A stretch of DNA of 7,433 nucleotides. It comes from GWA2-44-9 sp964429675. Lineage in GTDB: Bacteria; Patescibacteriota; Minisyncoccia; 2-02-FULL-40-12; GWA2-44-9. The notes beneath the pieces were generated by a model. That model made no database searches. It saw only the letters and a list, made by a program, of their open reading frames with translations, and was not told the origin of the DNA. Positions 1-6,234 of this stretch are shown here, piece by piece. The number at the start of each line of letters is the position of its first letter. Position 1 is the first letter of the stretch. The position numbers and the translations under genes were made by a program. The stretch lies in contig CAYSDF010000040.1 in the NCBI GenBank assembly GCA_964429675.1, positions 1-7,433 on the forward strand, written 5' to 3'.

Positions 1-1347
1 GGTCGGATCATATTCCAACCTCTAAGTAGAATAAATAAATCTATTGAAAACGGAACTTTTTTCCAGAATCCGGTACTTCTTCAAGTGCTTGATCATGTGA
101 AGAAAAATAATTCTAAGCTCCATATTGCCGGCCTCCTGACTTCGGGAGCGGTCCATGCTTATCTGGGTCATATCTTTGGGCTTATTAACTTGGCCAAACT
201 CAACGGCGTTGATTTAAAGATTCATCTTTTTACCGACGGTAAGGACTCCGGTCTTAAAGAAGCGCCGGCGCTACTTAGGAAGGTATTTGAATATATACAA
301 AGTGAGAATGGTACTGGCAAGGTAGCGACTATTATCGGGCGCGATTATCCGATGGATAGAAATAAAAAATGGGATCACACCGAAAAAGGCTATAACCTTC
401 TTACTGCTGGAATAGGAGATGCTGTGGTTGAGGCCGATATTTATAAAAAACTCGACGAGTTATACGCTCAGGGGTTAAATGACATTCTCCTAACTCCTTT
501 GGTTCTAGATAAGGAAGGAACTATAAATGCAAATGATGCTTTGATATTCTTTAATTTCAGAGAGGACAGCATGCGCCAAATTGCTCATTCTTTTGTGGAT
601 GAGAATTTTAATAATTTCCCGAGGACAAAAGTTCCAAATCTTTATGTAGCCGGCATGACCGAGTACTTCCCGGATCCTAATCTGCATGTAATTCTCCCCA
701 TTCCTGTTATCGTAAACGGCTTAGCCGAAGTATTAAGTAGTAATCAAAAAAAGCAGCTTCACGTGGCAGAAACCGAAAAGTACGCTCACGCCACCTTCTT
801 TTTTAATTGTCTCCACAATGATCCCTTCCCAGCCGAAGATGACGTTCTGATACAATCAGTCCCGAGCTCCACTAATCAACCGGAGATGAAAGCGATGGAA
901 ATAGCAAATAAAATATCTAAAGAATTGGAACGGGATTACTATGATTTCATAATGGTAAATTTCGCTAACGCTGACATTCTTGCCCACCAAGGTAATTTAG
1001 ATAAAGTAATAATTGGAGTAGAAACGATCGATAAGGCGATAGGAGCGTTAAAGGATGCTGTATTAAAGAAGGACGGAATTTTAATGATTACAGCCGATCA
1101 TGGTAATGCTGAGTCTGTCATATATCATGGTTCAGGAGATGAAGAAACAAAGCACGATCCCAATCCCGTCCCCTTCCATCTGATAGTTAATGAATATATG
1201 CGAGAACGTTCCGATGAAGAGCAGGCTGCTTCTTATGCTGATGTTAAGGGAGTCTTAGCAGATGTCGCCCCCACAATTCTAGAAATTATGGGCATAGAAA
1301 AACCGGCCGAAATGACAGGAGAAAGTTTGATTAAAAATTTAACCTAA
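1..1347 (+). CDS. gpmI: 2,3-bisphosphoglycerate-independent phosphoglycerate mutase (5'-truncated)
   Basis: Interconverts 3- and 2-phosphoglycerate in glycolysis/gluconeogenesis; cytosolic, Mn-dependent, alkaline-phosphatase fold. The frame is open from base 1 (GRIIFQPLSRINKSIENGTFF matches the family just after the catalytic serine), so the GTG at 85 is internal. About 448 residues are present; roughly 70, including the phospho-serine of GNSEVGH, lie off the left edge. Visible motifs are GLLTSGAVHAY (substrate His), GRDYPMDRNKKWD (two substrate Arg), ETEKYAHATFFFN (Lys), NADILAHQGN (metal Asp and His), TADHGNAE (metal Asp-His) and KHDPNPVPF (metal His). The C-terminus LADVAPTILEIMG is typical. 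Two usual substrate arginines differ: DGRD reads DGKD (235-246) and FRxDR reads FREDS (559-570). The stop overlaps the next start (TAATG). Family assignment is very secure; the unusual residues come from my memory of the family consensus. Confidence 0.97.
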   Translation, partial: GRIIFQPLSRINKSIENGTFFQNPVLLQVLDHVKKNNSKLHIAGLLTSGAVHAYLGHIFGLINLAKLNGVDLKIHLFTDGKDSGLKEAPALLRKVFEYIQSENGTGKVATIIGRDYPMDRNKKWDHTEKGYNLLTAGIGDAVVEADIYKKLDELYAQGLNDILLTPLVLDKEGTINANDALIFFNFREDSMRQIAHSFVDENFNNFPRTKVPNLYVAGMTEYFPDPNLHVILPIPVIVNGLAEVLSSNQKKQLHVAETEKYAHATFFFNCLHNDPFPAEDDVLIQSVPSSTNQPEMKAMEIANKISKELERDYYDFIMVNFANADILAHQGNLDKVIIGVETIDKAIGALKDAVLKKDGILMITADHGNAESVIYHGSGDEETKHDPNPVPFHLIVNEYMRERSDEEQAASYADVKGVLADVAPTILEIMGIEKPAEMTGESLIKNLT

Positions 1348-2717
1348 TGGTACTAAAAATTAAGATTGAAAAATCCTGGGAGAAGCAGCCTACTCCAGAA
1401 GCTAAAGGTGCGGATGTTGAAAAAGTTGAAAAGAAGGAATACAAACCCGAGATTTTGCTTCCCCAGACTCTAGAATTCAAAAGAAACCATCTGGATGTAT
1501 CTGAATTCGATCCGGAGTGGGAATTGCGTGAAATAAGGGAGTTTATATTGAAATTGCCTACTGAAGAGCAATCAAGCCAACGCCGAGTTTTAATAGCCAA
1601 TTTTAAGAGAAAATTAGCGGCGATGAGAGAAAATATGATGGATGCCCAGATCGAGGTAGAGCAATTCATAAGATCCAACCCCGATGTGTCTTATGAAGAA
1701 GCTAATAAGAGTTTGGAAAATATATTAGTTAAAAATTTCGTATCACTTGGAGAACAACTTAGGCGAGGATTAAGTAGTTATATAGAAGGTCGGGATGATG
1801 TTAAGTCTGTAATAGAAAGATACAGGAAGGCTTCTGATGAGGATCAGGAAAGACGCAATTGGGAGGCAGAACTATTCAAAGATTTGTTCGGTAAATATCC
1901 CGTAGGCATGGTTAAAATGCAAATTGTTTTAGGCGGTCTATATCTTTATCTTTATGATATCGAAGATTATACCCATGCCTTTCTTGACCATGAAGCAAAA
2001 GATGCCGAAGAAATGATGGCCGCTAGTCGATCCGGCGGAGCCCAATTGAATAAAGAATTTGATTTAGTTCCTGAGTTATCCCGCAAGGTTATTATAGAAA
2101 ATAGTTTTTTGGTAGATGCAAGCTCAAAAGTTAAGTTACATGAAGAAGAGCATGCTATTCATCAAAACCTATATCCTGGCTGGCTTTTTAGTACGGAAGC
2201 TAGCCGTAAATCTATTAATCAATTTCTCGGCTTCAGAGGTCGGAAAATTGATGAGCAAGAATTCCTGGGCTGGGCTAGAAGATATGCTAAAGGAATAATA
2301 TCTGAATTTGGTGGACGCGCAAAGACCGAAATATTAGCTTATTTAAAAGAGGGCCGACATATAAATGACATAAGAAGAGTCTTGCTGGATGAAGATGGTC
2401 TGTATAATTATTTGGAAAATGATAATCGTGTAGAGGTATTCGCTAATTTTATTACAGATTCCATTAATAACCATCTAATAAATATACAAGAGGATAGTAA
2501 GAAATACAAAGGACATGATCTGTCGCCAATTTTAAAAGATATAATTACTGAGGCGTGGAATAAAGATTATAAAAATAACTTAGAAAAAGCCTTGGATGCT
2601 GTTTCCCACTTATTACAACAATATGGTAAAAATTCAGAAGGCAAAATGAAAGTCATCCGCCTTTTAATACAAGAGCCACTTGATAAGTGGCCTCGGTTGG
2701 TGAAGATTTTGTCTTGA
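1347..2717 (+). CDS. Predicted HExxH zinc metallopeptidase-like protein
   Basis: 456 residues, not assignable to a named family. The main clue is HEEEH at residues 265-269 (bases 2139-2153) within KLHEEEHAIHQ, the HExxH signature of zinc metallopeptidases. A Glu at residue 328 in KTEILAYL, 58 residues later, is a plausible third zinc ligand of the gluzincin type. A hydrophobic stretch near residues 186-206 (VGMVKMQIVLGGLYLYLYDI) precedes the motif and looks like core beta structure rather than a membrane helix. The first 170 residues are charged and helical. There is no signal peptide, so it is probably cytosolic. The ATG overlaps the gpmI stop (TAATG) and has no nearby Shine-Dalgarno, so it is likely translated by coupling to gpmI. 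It ends in TGA, 6 bp from a convergent gene. Peptidase activity is inferred from the motif only; substrate is unknown. Confidence 0.85.
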   Translation: MVLKIKIEKSWEKQPTPEAKGADVEKVEKKEYKPEILLPQTLEFKRNHLDVSEFDPEWELREIREFILKLPTEEQSSQRRVLIANFKRKLAAMRENMMDAQIEVEQFIRSNPDVSYEEANKSLENILVKNFVSLGEQLRRGLSSYIEGRDDVKSVIERYRKASDEDQERRNWEAELFKDLFGKYPVGMVKMQIVLGGLYLYLYDIEDYTHAFLDHEAKDAEEMMAASRSGGAQLNKEFDLVPELSRKVIIENSFLVDASSKVKLHEEEHAIHQNLYPGWLFSTEASRKSINQFLGFRGRKIDEQEFLGWARRYAKGIISEFGGRAKTEILAYLKEGRHINDIRRVLLDEDGLYNYLENDNRVEVFANFITDSINNHLINIQEDSKKYKGHDLSPILKDIITEAWNKDYKNNLEKALDAVSHLLQQYGKNSEGKMKVIRLLIQEPLDKWPRLVKILS

Positions 2718-2723
2718 TAAATA

Positions 2724-3245
2724 CTAGCGATCTTTAAGGTCACCGGATCTTAATATCTCCTGGTTGATTATGCCCATCGCCTCCTTTAGGCTTGTCTCAT
2801 CACTTATGATGTGATTATTCTTTAGCTCAATCAGAACTATTACCATTGCATCCAGAAACTCATTCTCAGCAGCTATTTTATCGGCCCTTTCCGGCATAAG
2901 GGCATAGAACTCTCTTTCTATGGCGTCTAAATCATTGGGAGTCTCCTCTGCCCCGGCTTTATTAAGAAATTTATTTAATATATCTCCTTCACGACTCACA
3001 TCATAAATATACCGGCTAATTTTTCTAATTACTTCTTCGACGGGGTCTTCTTCTAGTAGGATTCCCGATTTCACCAGTATTCTTAAGGTTACTTCAGCCT
3101 TGATAAGGTTGTGTTTTCTCTCTTGCGATTCAATGATTTTCTTTCTCTCCTCCGGTACCAAATTATTAAACTCTAAATCAATGATATCTTTGCCCCTTTT
3201 GTCCGGATTTTTAACTAGCCTTGGAGGTTTTTCTGATTTTTCCAT
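2724..3245 (-). CDS. Hypothetical charged helical protein with internal duplication
   Basis: 173 residues; no family recognised. Predicted all-helical, rich in Glu, Lys and Arg, no signal peptide or membrane segment, so probably cytosolic. Two halves look related. Residues 23-80 start DLEFNNLVPE and residues 110-164 start EREFYALMPE; both share EF-x2-L-[V/M]-P-E followed by a charged helix, a hydrophobic helix with [G/H]I[L/I], an acidic turn and a last helix with hydrophobic spacing. This suggests a tandem helical repeat, possibly a protein-interaction module. The ATG is the first start in frame, with no Shine-Dalgarno but a good promoter placing the transcript start at the ATG. It converges on the metallopeptidase-like gene with 6 bp between them and no visible terminator. 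Function unknown. Confidence 0.8.
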   Translation of the reverse strand: MEKSEKPPRLVKNPDKRGKDIIDLEFNNLVPEERKKIIESQERKHNLIKAEVTLRILVKSGILLEEDPVEEVIRKISRYIYDVSREGDILNKFLNKAGAEETPNDLDAIEREFYALMPERADKIAAENEFLDAMVIVLIELKNNHIISDETSLKEAMGIINQEILRSGDLKDR

Positions 3246-3252
3246 ATTATGA

Positions 3253-3281
3253 ATATTACTATTTTATTATTCCCCCGCCAA
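3253..3281 (-). promoter_or_regulatory. Promoter of the 173-aa gene, predicted leaderless
   Basis: Read on the minus strand, TTGGCG (3276-3281) and TAATAT (3253-3258) are separated by 17 bp, a good sigma70-type layout. Seven bases separate the -10 box from the ATG at 3245, so transcription should begin at or one base before the start codon, leaving no room for a ribosome binding site. The -35 box abuts the base of the structured element at 3282-3349. Confidence 0.5.
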
Positions 3282-3349
3282 GCCAGGTAGTGAAAGTTGC
3301 AGCCGCTATGCGGCAATGCTGAAAGCATCTGCAACTTCTACTACCTGGC
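3282..3349. repeat. 68-bp structured inverted repeat with two terminal hairpins
   Basis: Bases 3282-3301 pair with 3330-3349 over 20 positions with one G-T pair (3292/3339) and one A-C mismatch (3293/3338). Inside sit two perfect 5-bp triloop hairpins: 3302-3314 (GCCGC/GCGGC, loop TAT) and 3316-3328 (ATGCT/AGCAT, loop GAA). The whole folds as a three-way junction on either strand. It sits between the end of mnmA (21 bp away) and the promoter of the 173-aa gene. There is no T-run after it on either strand, so it is not a classical terminator. It has no T-loop or acceptor features of a tRNA. It may be a REP/MITE-like mobile repeat, a structured 3' UTR, or a protein-binding site. Confidence 0.8.
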
Positions 3350-3370
3350 AAGGAGTACTATCGTTTATTG

Positions 3371-4347
3371 CTATTTAATAATTCCACCCCCAATTAGCTC
3401 ATCTCCAATATAAAAAACCGCAGACTGACCTGAGGTGATGGCTCTGACGGGATTTTTAAATAACAGGTCGCCGTTACTGTAGAGTTTACCTTTTTCTGAG
3501 GCTGATCTATATCTTATTTTTACTTCAAGCTCAAAGGGCAGTGGCGGTTTTTTGCCAAGCCAGTTTATATCTGTAATTTTTGTTTTCGTTTGAAGCAAAT
3601 CCTTCTCGCTGCCAACTTGAATAATATTTTTATTTAGATCCTTACTCACAACAAAGTATGGCCTGGTATCCTTTTCACTGTTCCTTCCGCCCAAGTCAAG
3701 GCCGTGTCTTTGGCCGATGGTATAGTAGTAAACTCCATCGTGCTTGCCGANNNNNNNNNNNNNNNNNNNNNNNNNNNNNNNNNNNNNNNNNNNNNNNNNN
3801 NNNNNNNNNNNNNNNNNNNNNNNNNNNNNNNNNNNNNNNNNNNNNNNNNNAAATATGATTGATCCTTGTTGGTGTCGTTAGCAGTAAGTAGGGAGTAGTA
3901 AGTAGTAAGGTTATCAGACTTCCCGCCCCTTGCTACTTTTTGCTTTCTACTTTCTACTTTCCTTACATAATGACCAGTTGCAATATAATCCGCTCCTTGG
4001 GCCAAAGCTTTTTTCAAAAATATCCCGAATTTTATTTCTTTATTGCACATTACATCAGGGTTTGGAGTTCTTCCGGCTCGATATTCACGGAGCATATATT
4101 TAGTCACAGATTTCTTATATTCTTTGGAAAAATCCCAAGTTAAAAGAGGTATCTCAAGTTTTGATGCTACGCGAAGGGCATCTTCTCTGTCCTTTTGCCA
4201 AAGACATTCTACGCCCTCAGGCTGCCAAGGCTTCATAAATACCCCTACTACTTTAAATCCACGCTTTTTTAGTAAAGCGGCAGCAACCGAGCTATCAACG
4301 CCTCCGGACATGGCAACGTATACTTTTTGTCGATCTTGACGGGTCAC
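3371..4347 (-). CDS. mnmA: tRNA-specific 2-thiouridylase MnmA (interrupted by assembly gap)
   Basis: ATP-dependent enzyme making 2-thiouridine at wobble U34 of Lys, Glu and Gln tRNAs, with sulfur from a cysteine desulfurase relay; cytosolic. The N-terminal part (4347-3851, 165 residues) has the PP-loop SGGVDSS at residues 14-20, TPNPDVMCNKEIKFG with the catalytic Cys at 101, YIATGHY, and NKDQSY at the gap edge. The C-terminal part (3750-3371) resumes at GKHDGVYYYTIGQRHG and ends TSGQSAVFYIGDELIGGGIIK. The second catalytic Cys (DSTGICF region) lies in the gap. The start is GTG at 4347: an in-frame TAA lies four codons upstream and a later ATG would remove the first beta strand. The two parts need a gap of 3n+2 bases, so the 100 Ns are a placeholder. 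Residues about 131-156 are encoded by an inverted repeat. The ATG at 3694 is internal, not a separate gene. Confidence 0.95.
3751..3850. other. Scaffold gap (100 N) inside mnmA
   Basis: Exactly 100 Ns, a conventional placeholder. The reading frame on the right stops two bases into a codon after QSY and the left resumes with the last two bases of a codon before GKHDG, so the missing length must be 3n+2. By comparison with E. coli MnmA (from memory) about 75-78 residues are missing, near 230 bp. The flanks share no overlap. Confidence 0.9.
3881..3957. repeat. Imperfect inverted repeat translated in frame within mnmA
   Basis: The left arm (3881-3910) is built of GTAAGTAG/GTAGTAAG units. The right arm (3928-3957) is built of CTACTTT/TTGCT units. 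The arms pair over about 30 positions with several G-T pairs and a few mismatches around a 17-base loop. Read on the minus strand it encodes ESRKQKVARGG...LTTYYSLLTA, replacing a short variable loop between ATGHY and NKDQSY of MnmA. No stop is introduced. Low-complexity AGTAGAAAGTAG-type hairpin repeats encoding ESRKQK and TTYYSLLT strings occur, as I recall, scattered in some bacterial genomes; the mobile origin is an inference. Confidence 0.75.
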
Positions 4348-4353
4348 GGTAGT

Positions 4354-4381
4354 ATATTAGCAGTAGCCAGTTTTTTTACAA
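4354..4381 (-). promoter_or_regulatory. Promoter of mnmA, predicted leaderless
   Basis: On the minus strand TTGTAA (4376-4381) and TAATAT (4354-4359) are 16 bp apart. Six bases separate the -10 box from the GTG at 4347, so the usual initiation position falls on the G of the start codon. An overlapping alternative -10, TATACT at 4351-4356, would begin transcription inside the first codons and is less likely. No Shine-Dalgarno is present upstream of the GTG. Confidence 0.45.
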
Positions 4382-4407
4382 TGCAAGTGTCATTGTCCAC
4401 ATAATTT

Positions 4408-4437
4408 TTGATTCTTATCGTTTGAAACATGTATAAT
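4408..4437 (+). promoter_or_regulatory. Promoter of the small Cys-rich gene, predicted leaderless
   Basis: TTGATT (4408-4413), 18-bp spacer, then a perfect TATAAT (4432-4437). Seven bases separate it from the ATG at 4445, placing the transcript start at 4444-4445. There is no Shine-Dalgarno. This and the mnmA promoter lie back to back in the 97-bp divergent region. Confidence 0.6.
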
Positions 4438-4444
4438 AATAACT

Positions 4445-4627
4445 ATGGAAGATCCAAAATGTAAAAATTGTGGGAGACCGGCCCGGGCATTTAAATGTCC
4501 TGATTGCGACGAGGTAATGGAAAAGCATAATCCTGAGCATGAGTGCGGTCCCGATCGCTGTATGCCCATGTGCCCTGGTTGCGAAGAAGCTGAAGAAAAG
4601 TGCGAATGTCCCGAAGAGCAAAAGTAG
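4445..4627 (+). CDS. Small ten-cysteine zinc-ribbon-like protein
   Basis: 60 residues with ten cysteines (6, 9, 18, 21, 34, 39, 43, 46, 53, 55) and histidines at 28 and 32. CKNCGRPARAFKCPDC (6-21) is a classic CxxC-x8-CxxC zinc ribbon. The second half (HxxxHxC, CxPxCPGC, CEC) could bind a second zinc. The chain is otherwise acidic and polar, with no signal peptide, so probably cytosolic; zinc ribbons of this size often bind nucleic acid or act as structural modules, but nothing fixes the role. The gene is supported by a strong promoter just upstream, a terminator 16 bp after the TAG stop, and cysteine spacing that is improbable by chance. It resembles small Cys-rich hypotheticals I associate with CPR genomes; that similarity is from memory. 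Confidence 0.88.
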   Translation: MEDPKCKNCGRPARAFKCPDCDEVMEKHNPEHECGPDRCMPMCPGCEEAEEKCECPEEQK

Positions 4628-4643
4628 TTCATCAAAATAAAAA

Positions 4644-4694
4644 CCCCGATTCGCTTCCGTCAGTTGACGGATGGCGGAGGGGTCTTTTTATTTT
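4644..4694. terminator. Bidirectional Rho-independent terminator
   Basis: A stem starts CCCC (4644-4647) and ends GGGG (4679-4682), with the inner perfect repeat TCCGTCA/TGACGGA at its tip and TTCGCT/GGCGGA pairing between. It is followed on the plus strand by TCTTTTTATTTT. On the minus strand the same stem is followed by TTTTTATTTTGAT (complement of 4632-4643). It therefore ends the small Cys-rich gene and, from the other side, the SLT-like gene, whose TAA stop (4688-4690) lies in the A-run before the stem. Confidence 0.88.
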
Positions 4695-6156
4695 GAGTAA
4701 TTGTCGCGAATATAACGCAATTTTGCCATATAATCTACGGTCTCGCGTTTTAAGTATTTAGTTATCCAATCATCGAGACCCTGAAGGATAGAGGCACTCA
4801 GTGATTTATGGGCATGGACAGGAGCGCCGTTATAAGAACTATCCAAGACTTCCTCAAGCTGATTTGAGTCGGTCAGTATATTATTTCCAAACTCGCTTAT
4901 ATAATCAACCAAGTTGTAGTCGAATAATAATATCGCCGCCATCATAGAATTAACATGCTCAGCGGCACCGGCTTTGAAGTCGGGCATTAATTTAGCGGTA
5001 GGATATTTTAGCCTTATGGAATTGTAGGTTGTACTTGTATATTGGACCCAGCCGCAGGCACCGACGCTATTGCACAGTGGAGCATAGGCGTCTTTGCCGT
5101 TAGTGCCGATCAAAGTATCTACCCGCTCAAGAGTTTTGTTGGGATCAAAGAGAAATTCTGTGAAATCAGTTTGTTCCAGTAGCGGCAATCTTTCAAAGAA
5201 TGCAGGTTTCAAATAATTAATATCAGCCACTAATTTACCCGGGAAAGCCTTAGATACTACTCCTCTTTTTTTGAGCAGGTCGAATGCAGCCTGAACATCG
5301 TTTTTTCGGTGCTCTTTGCCGGCTTCAATAATTTCTGGTACGCGAAGCTCATCGCTGTAAGGGGTATAAATAACGTTCTCTACGACCTGCCGAGCTTTAT
5401 AAGTCGTAACCTTCTTACCCTGTTTATTCTTAGAAATTACGGGAACTTGGTGGGTTGTATAATGAGGCCAGACATTCAGCAAGACCACCGTATTGGCTGG
5501 CTCAAGCACTGTCCGTTGAGTATTCCAGCCGTTTTCCATCACTCCACTGGGTCTTTCTACTATCTCAATTTTGTAACCAGAAGGAGCAGAAATATGGTCC
5601 GCTTTTTGAGTTACGGTAACGATATTCAGATCGCCGGTGACTTTATTTAGCAGTACCAAGGCAATTTCTCTCTCGGGCGCTTTTATGGTTTTTTGAGTAA
5701 CCGATAAGCTGCCGTTGCTCTGGACTATTCTTCTTTCCTGAAAAATAGTNNNNNNNNNNNNNNNNNNNNNNNNNNNNNNNNNNNNNNNNNNNNNNNNNNN
5801 NNNNNNNNNNNNNNNNNNNNNNNNNNNNNNNNNNNNNNNNNNNNNNNNNGAGTAACCGATAAGCTGCCGTTGCTCTGGACTATTCTTCTTTCCTGAAAAA
5901 TAGTATCGTTTTTACTGACTTTCAAAACTCGCGGACTTTTATCTACGAGCTCACGGGACTCTTTTATCTTATCTAAATAAGTCCATGGAACAGGCGTTGG
6001 GCTAGGAGAAGGGGTGTTTGTTATCTCGATGGTCTTATTAGTAGGCAAAAACCTTACGGCTTTGGCATTCAAATTAGTTGTTAAAACTGAAAATGCCACT
6101 AGGCATATAATAAGGATGGAAAAAAATTTGAGAGGTATTCTCATTGCTGGTTTCAT
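4688..6156 (-). CDS. Exported protein with SLT/lysozyme-like C-terminal region (split by false gap)
   Basis: Collapsing the duplicated 55 bases and 100 Ns gives one 437-residue frame; the junction reads SLSVTQKTIKAPEREIALVL. The N-terminus MKPAMRIPLKFFSILIICLVAF...LNA-KA is a signal peptide, followed by a Pro/Ser/Thr linker TPSPSPTPVP, so the product is secreted or surface-anchored. Residues about 90-250 are a beta-rich region I cannot name. The C-terminal 170 residues resemble soluble lytic transglycosylases: GACGWVQYTSTTY (314-326) in place of GLMQ, YPTAKLMPDFKAGAAEHVN, and SSYNGAP (389-394) in place of the AYNAG motif. Glu276 in LLEQTDF is a candidate catalytic acid, unproven. Cys310 and Cys316 may form a disulfide. 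Start ATG 6156 has AGGAG 4 bases upstream. It lies 78 bp after a lytic transglycosylase gene on the same strand, probably in one operon. Enzymatic activity is tentative. Confidence 0.85.
5695..5904. other. False scaffold gap: 100 N flanked by identical 55-bp contig ends
   Basis: Bases 5695-5749 and 5850-5904 are identical over 55 positions, and each copy is flush with the N run (5750-5849). This is the signature of two contigs that overlap by one assembly word and were joined with a placeholder instead of merged. Removing 155 bases restores a continuous frame from 6156 to 4688. Confidence 0.93.
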
Positions 6157-6160
6157 TGTA

Positions 6161-6165
6161 CTCCT
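6161..6165 (-). promoter_or_regulatory. Ribosome binding site of the SLT-like gene
   Basis: AGGAG on the minus strand, 4 bases before ATG 6156. It favours this start over the in-frame ATG at 6144 (MRIPLKFF), which would be 16 bases away. It is the only clear Shine-Dalgarno site seen in the window. No convincing promoter or terminator is visible in the 78 bp between this gene and its upstream neighbour. Confidence 0.65.
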
Positions 6166-6234
6166 ATCCCACTATTATTAAAGACCTTTTGACAAGACAC
6201 TAACAAAATCGTCGGGTAATTACAATTTTAAAAA

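Noticed and set aside
85..87. GTG as the start of gpmI
   Set aside because: The frame is open to base 1 and the upstream residues match conserved GpmI sequence, so the gene starts outside the window.
2675..2691. Perfect 7-bp hairpin GCCACTT/AAGTGGC near the end of the metallopeptidase-like gene
   Set aside because: It is inside the coding region and no T-run follows on either strand, so I do not call it a terminator.
3282..3349. tRNA gene or integron attC site
   Set aside because: The fold lacks a T-loop consensus, acceptor CCA context and anticodon arm of normal size; the ends lack attC core sites, and no integrase is present.
3371..3694. Separate 107-residue gene starting MGGRNSEK
   Set aside because: It is the C-terminal part of MnmA; conserved GKHDGVYYYTIGQRHG lies directly upstream in the same frame.
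4390..4635. Minus-strand open frames opposite the Cys-rich gene
   Set aside because: They are antisense shadows; the plus-strand frame has the ordered cysteine pattern, a promoter and a terminator.
4688..5659. Separate gene starting at TTG 5659
   Set aside because: The frame continues through the collapsed gap into the signal-peptide half; no ribosome binding site precedes the TTG.
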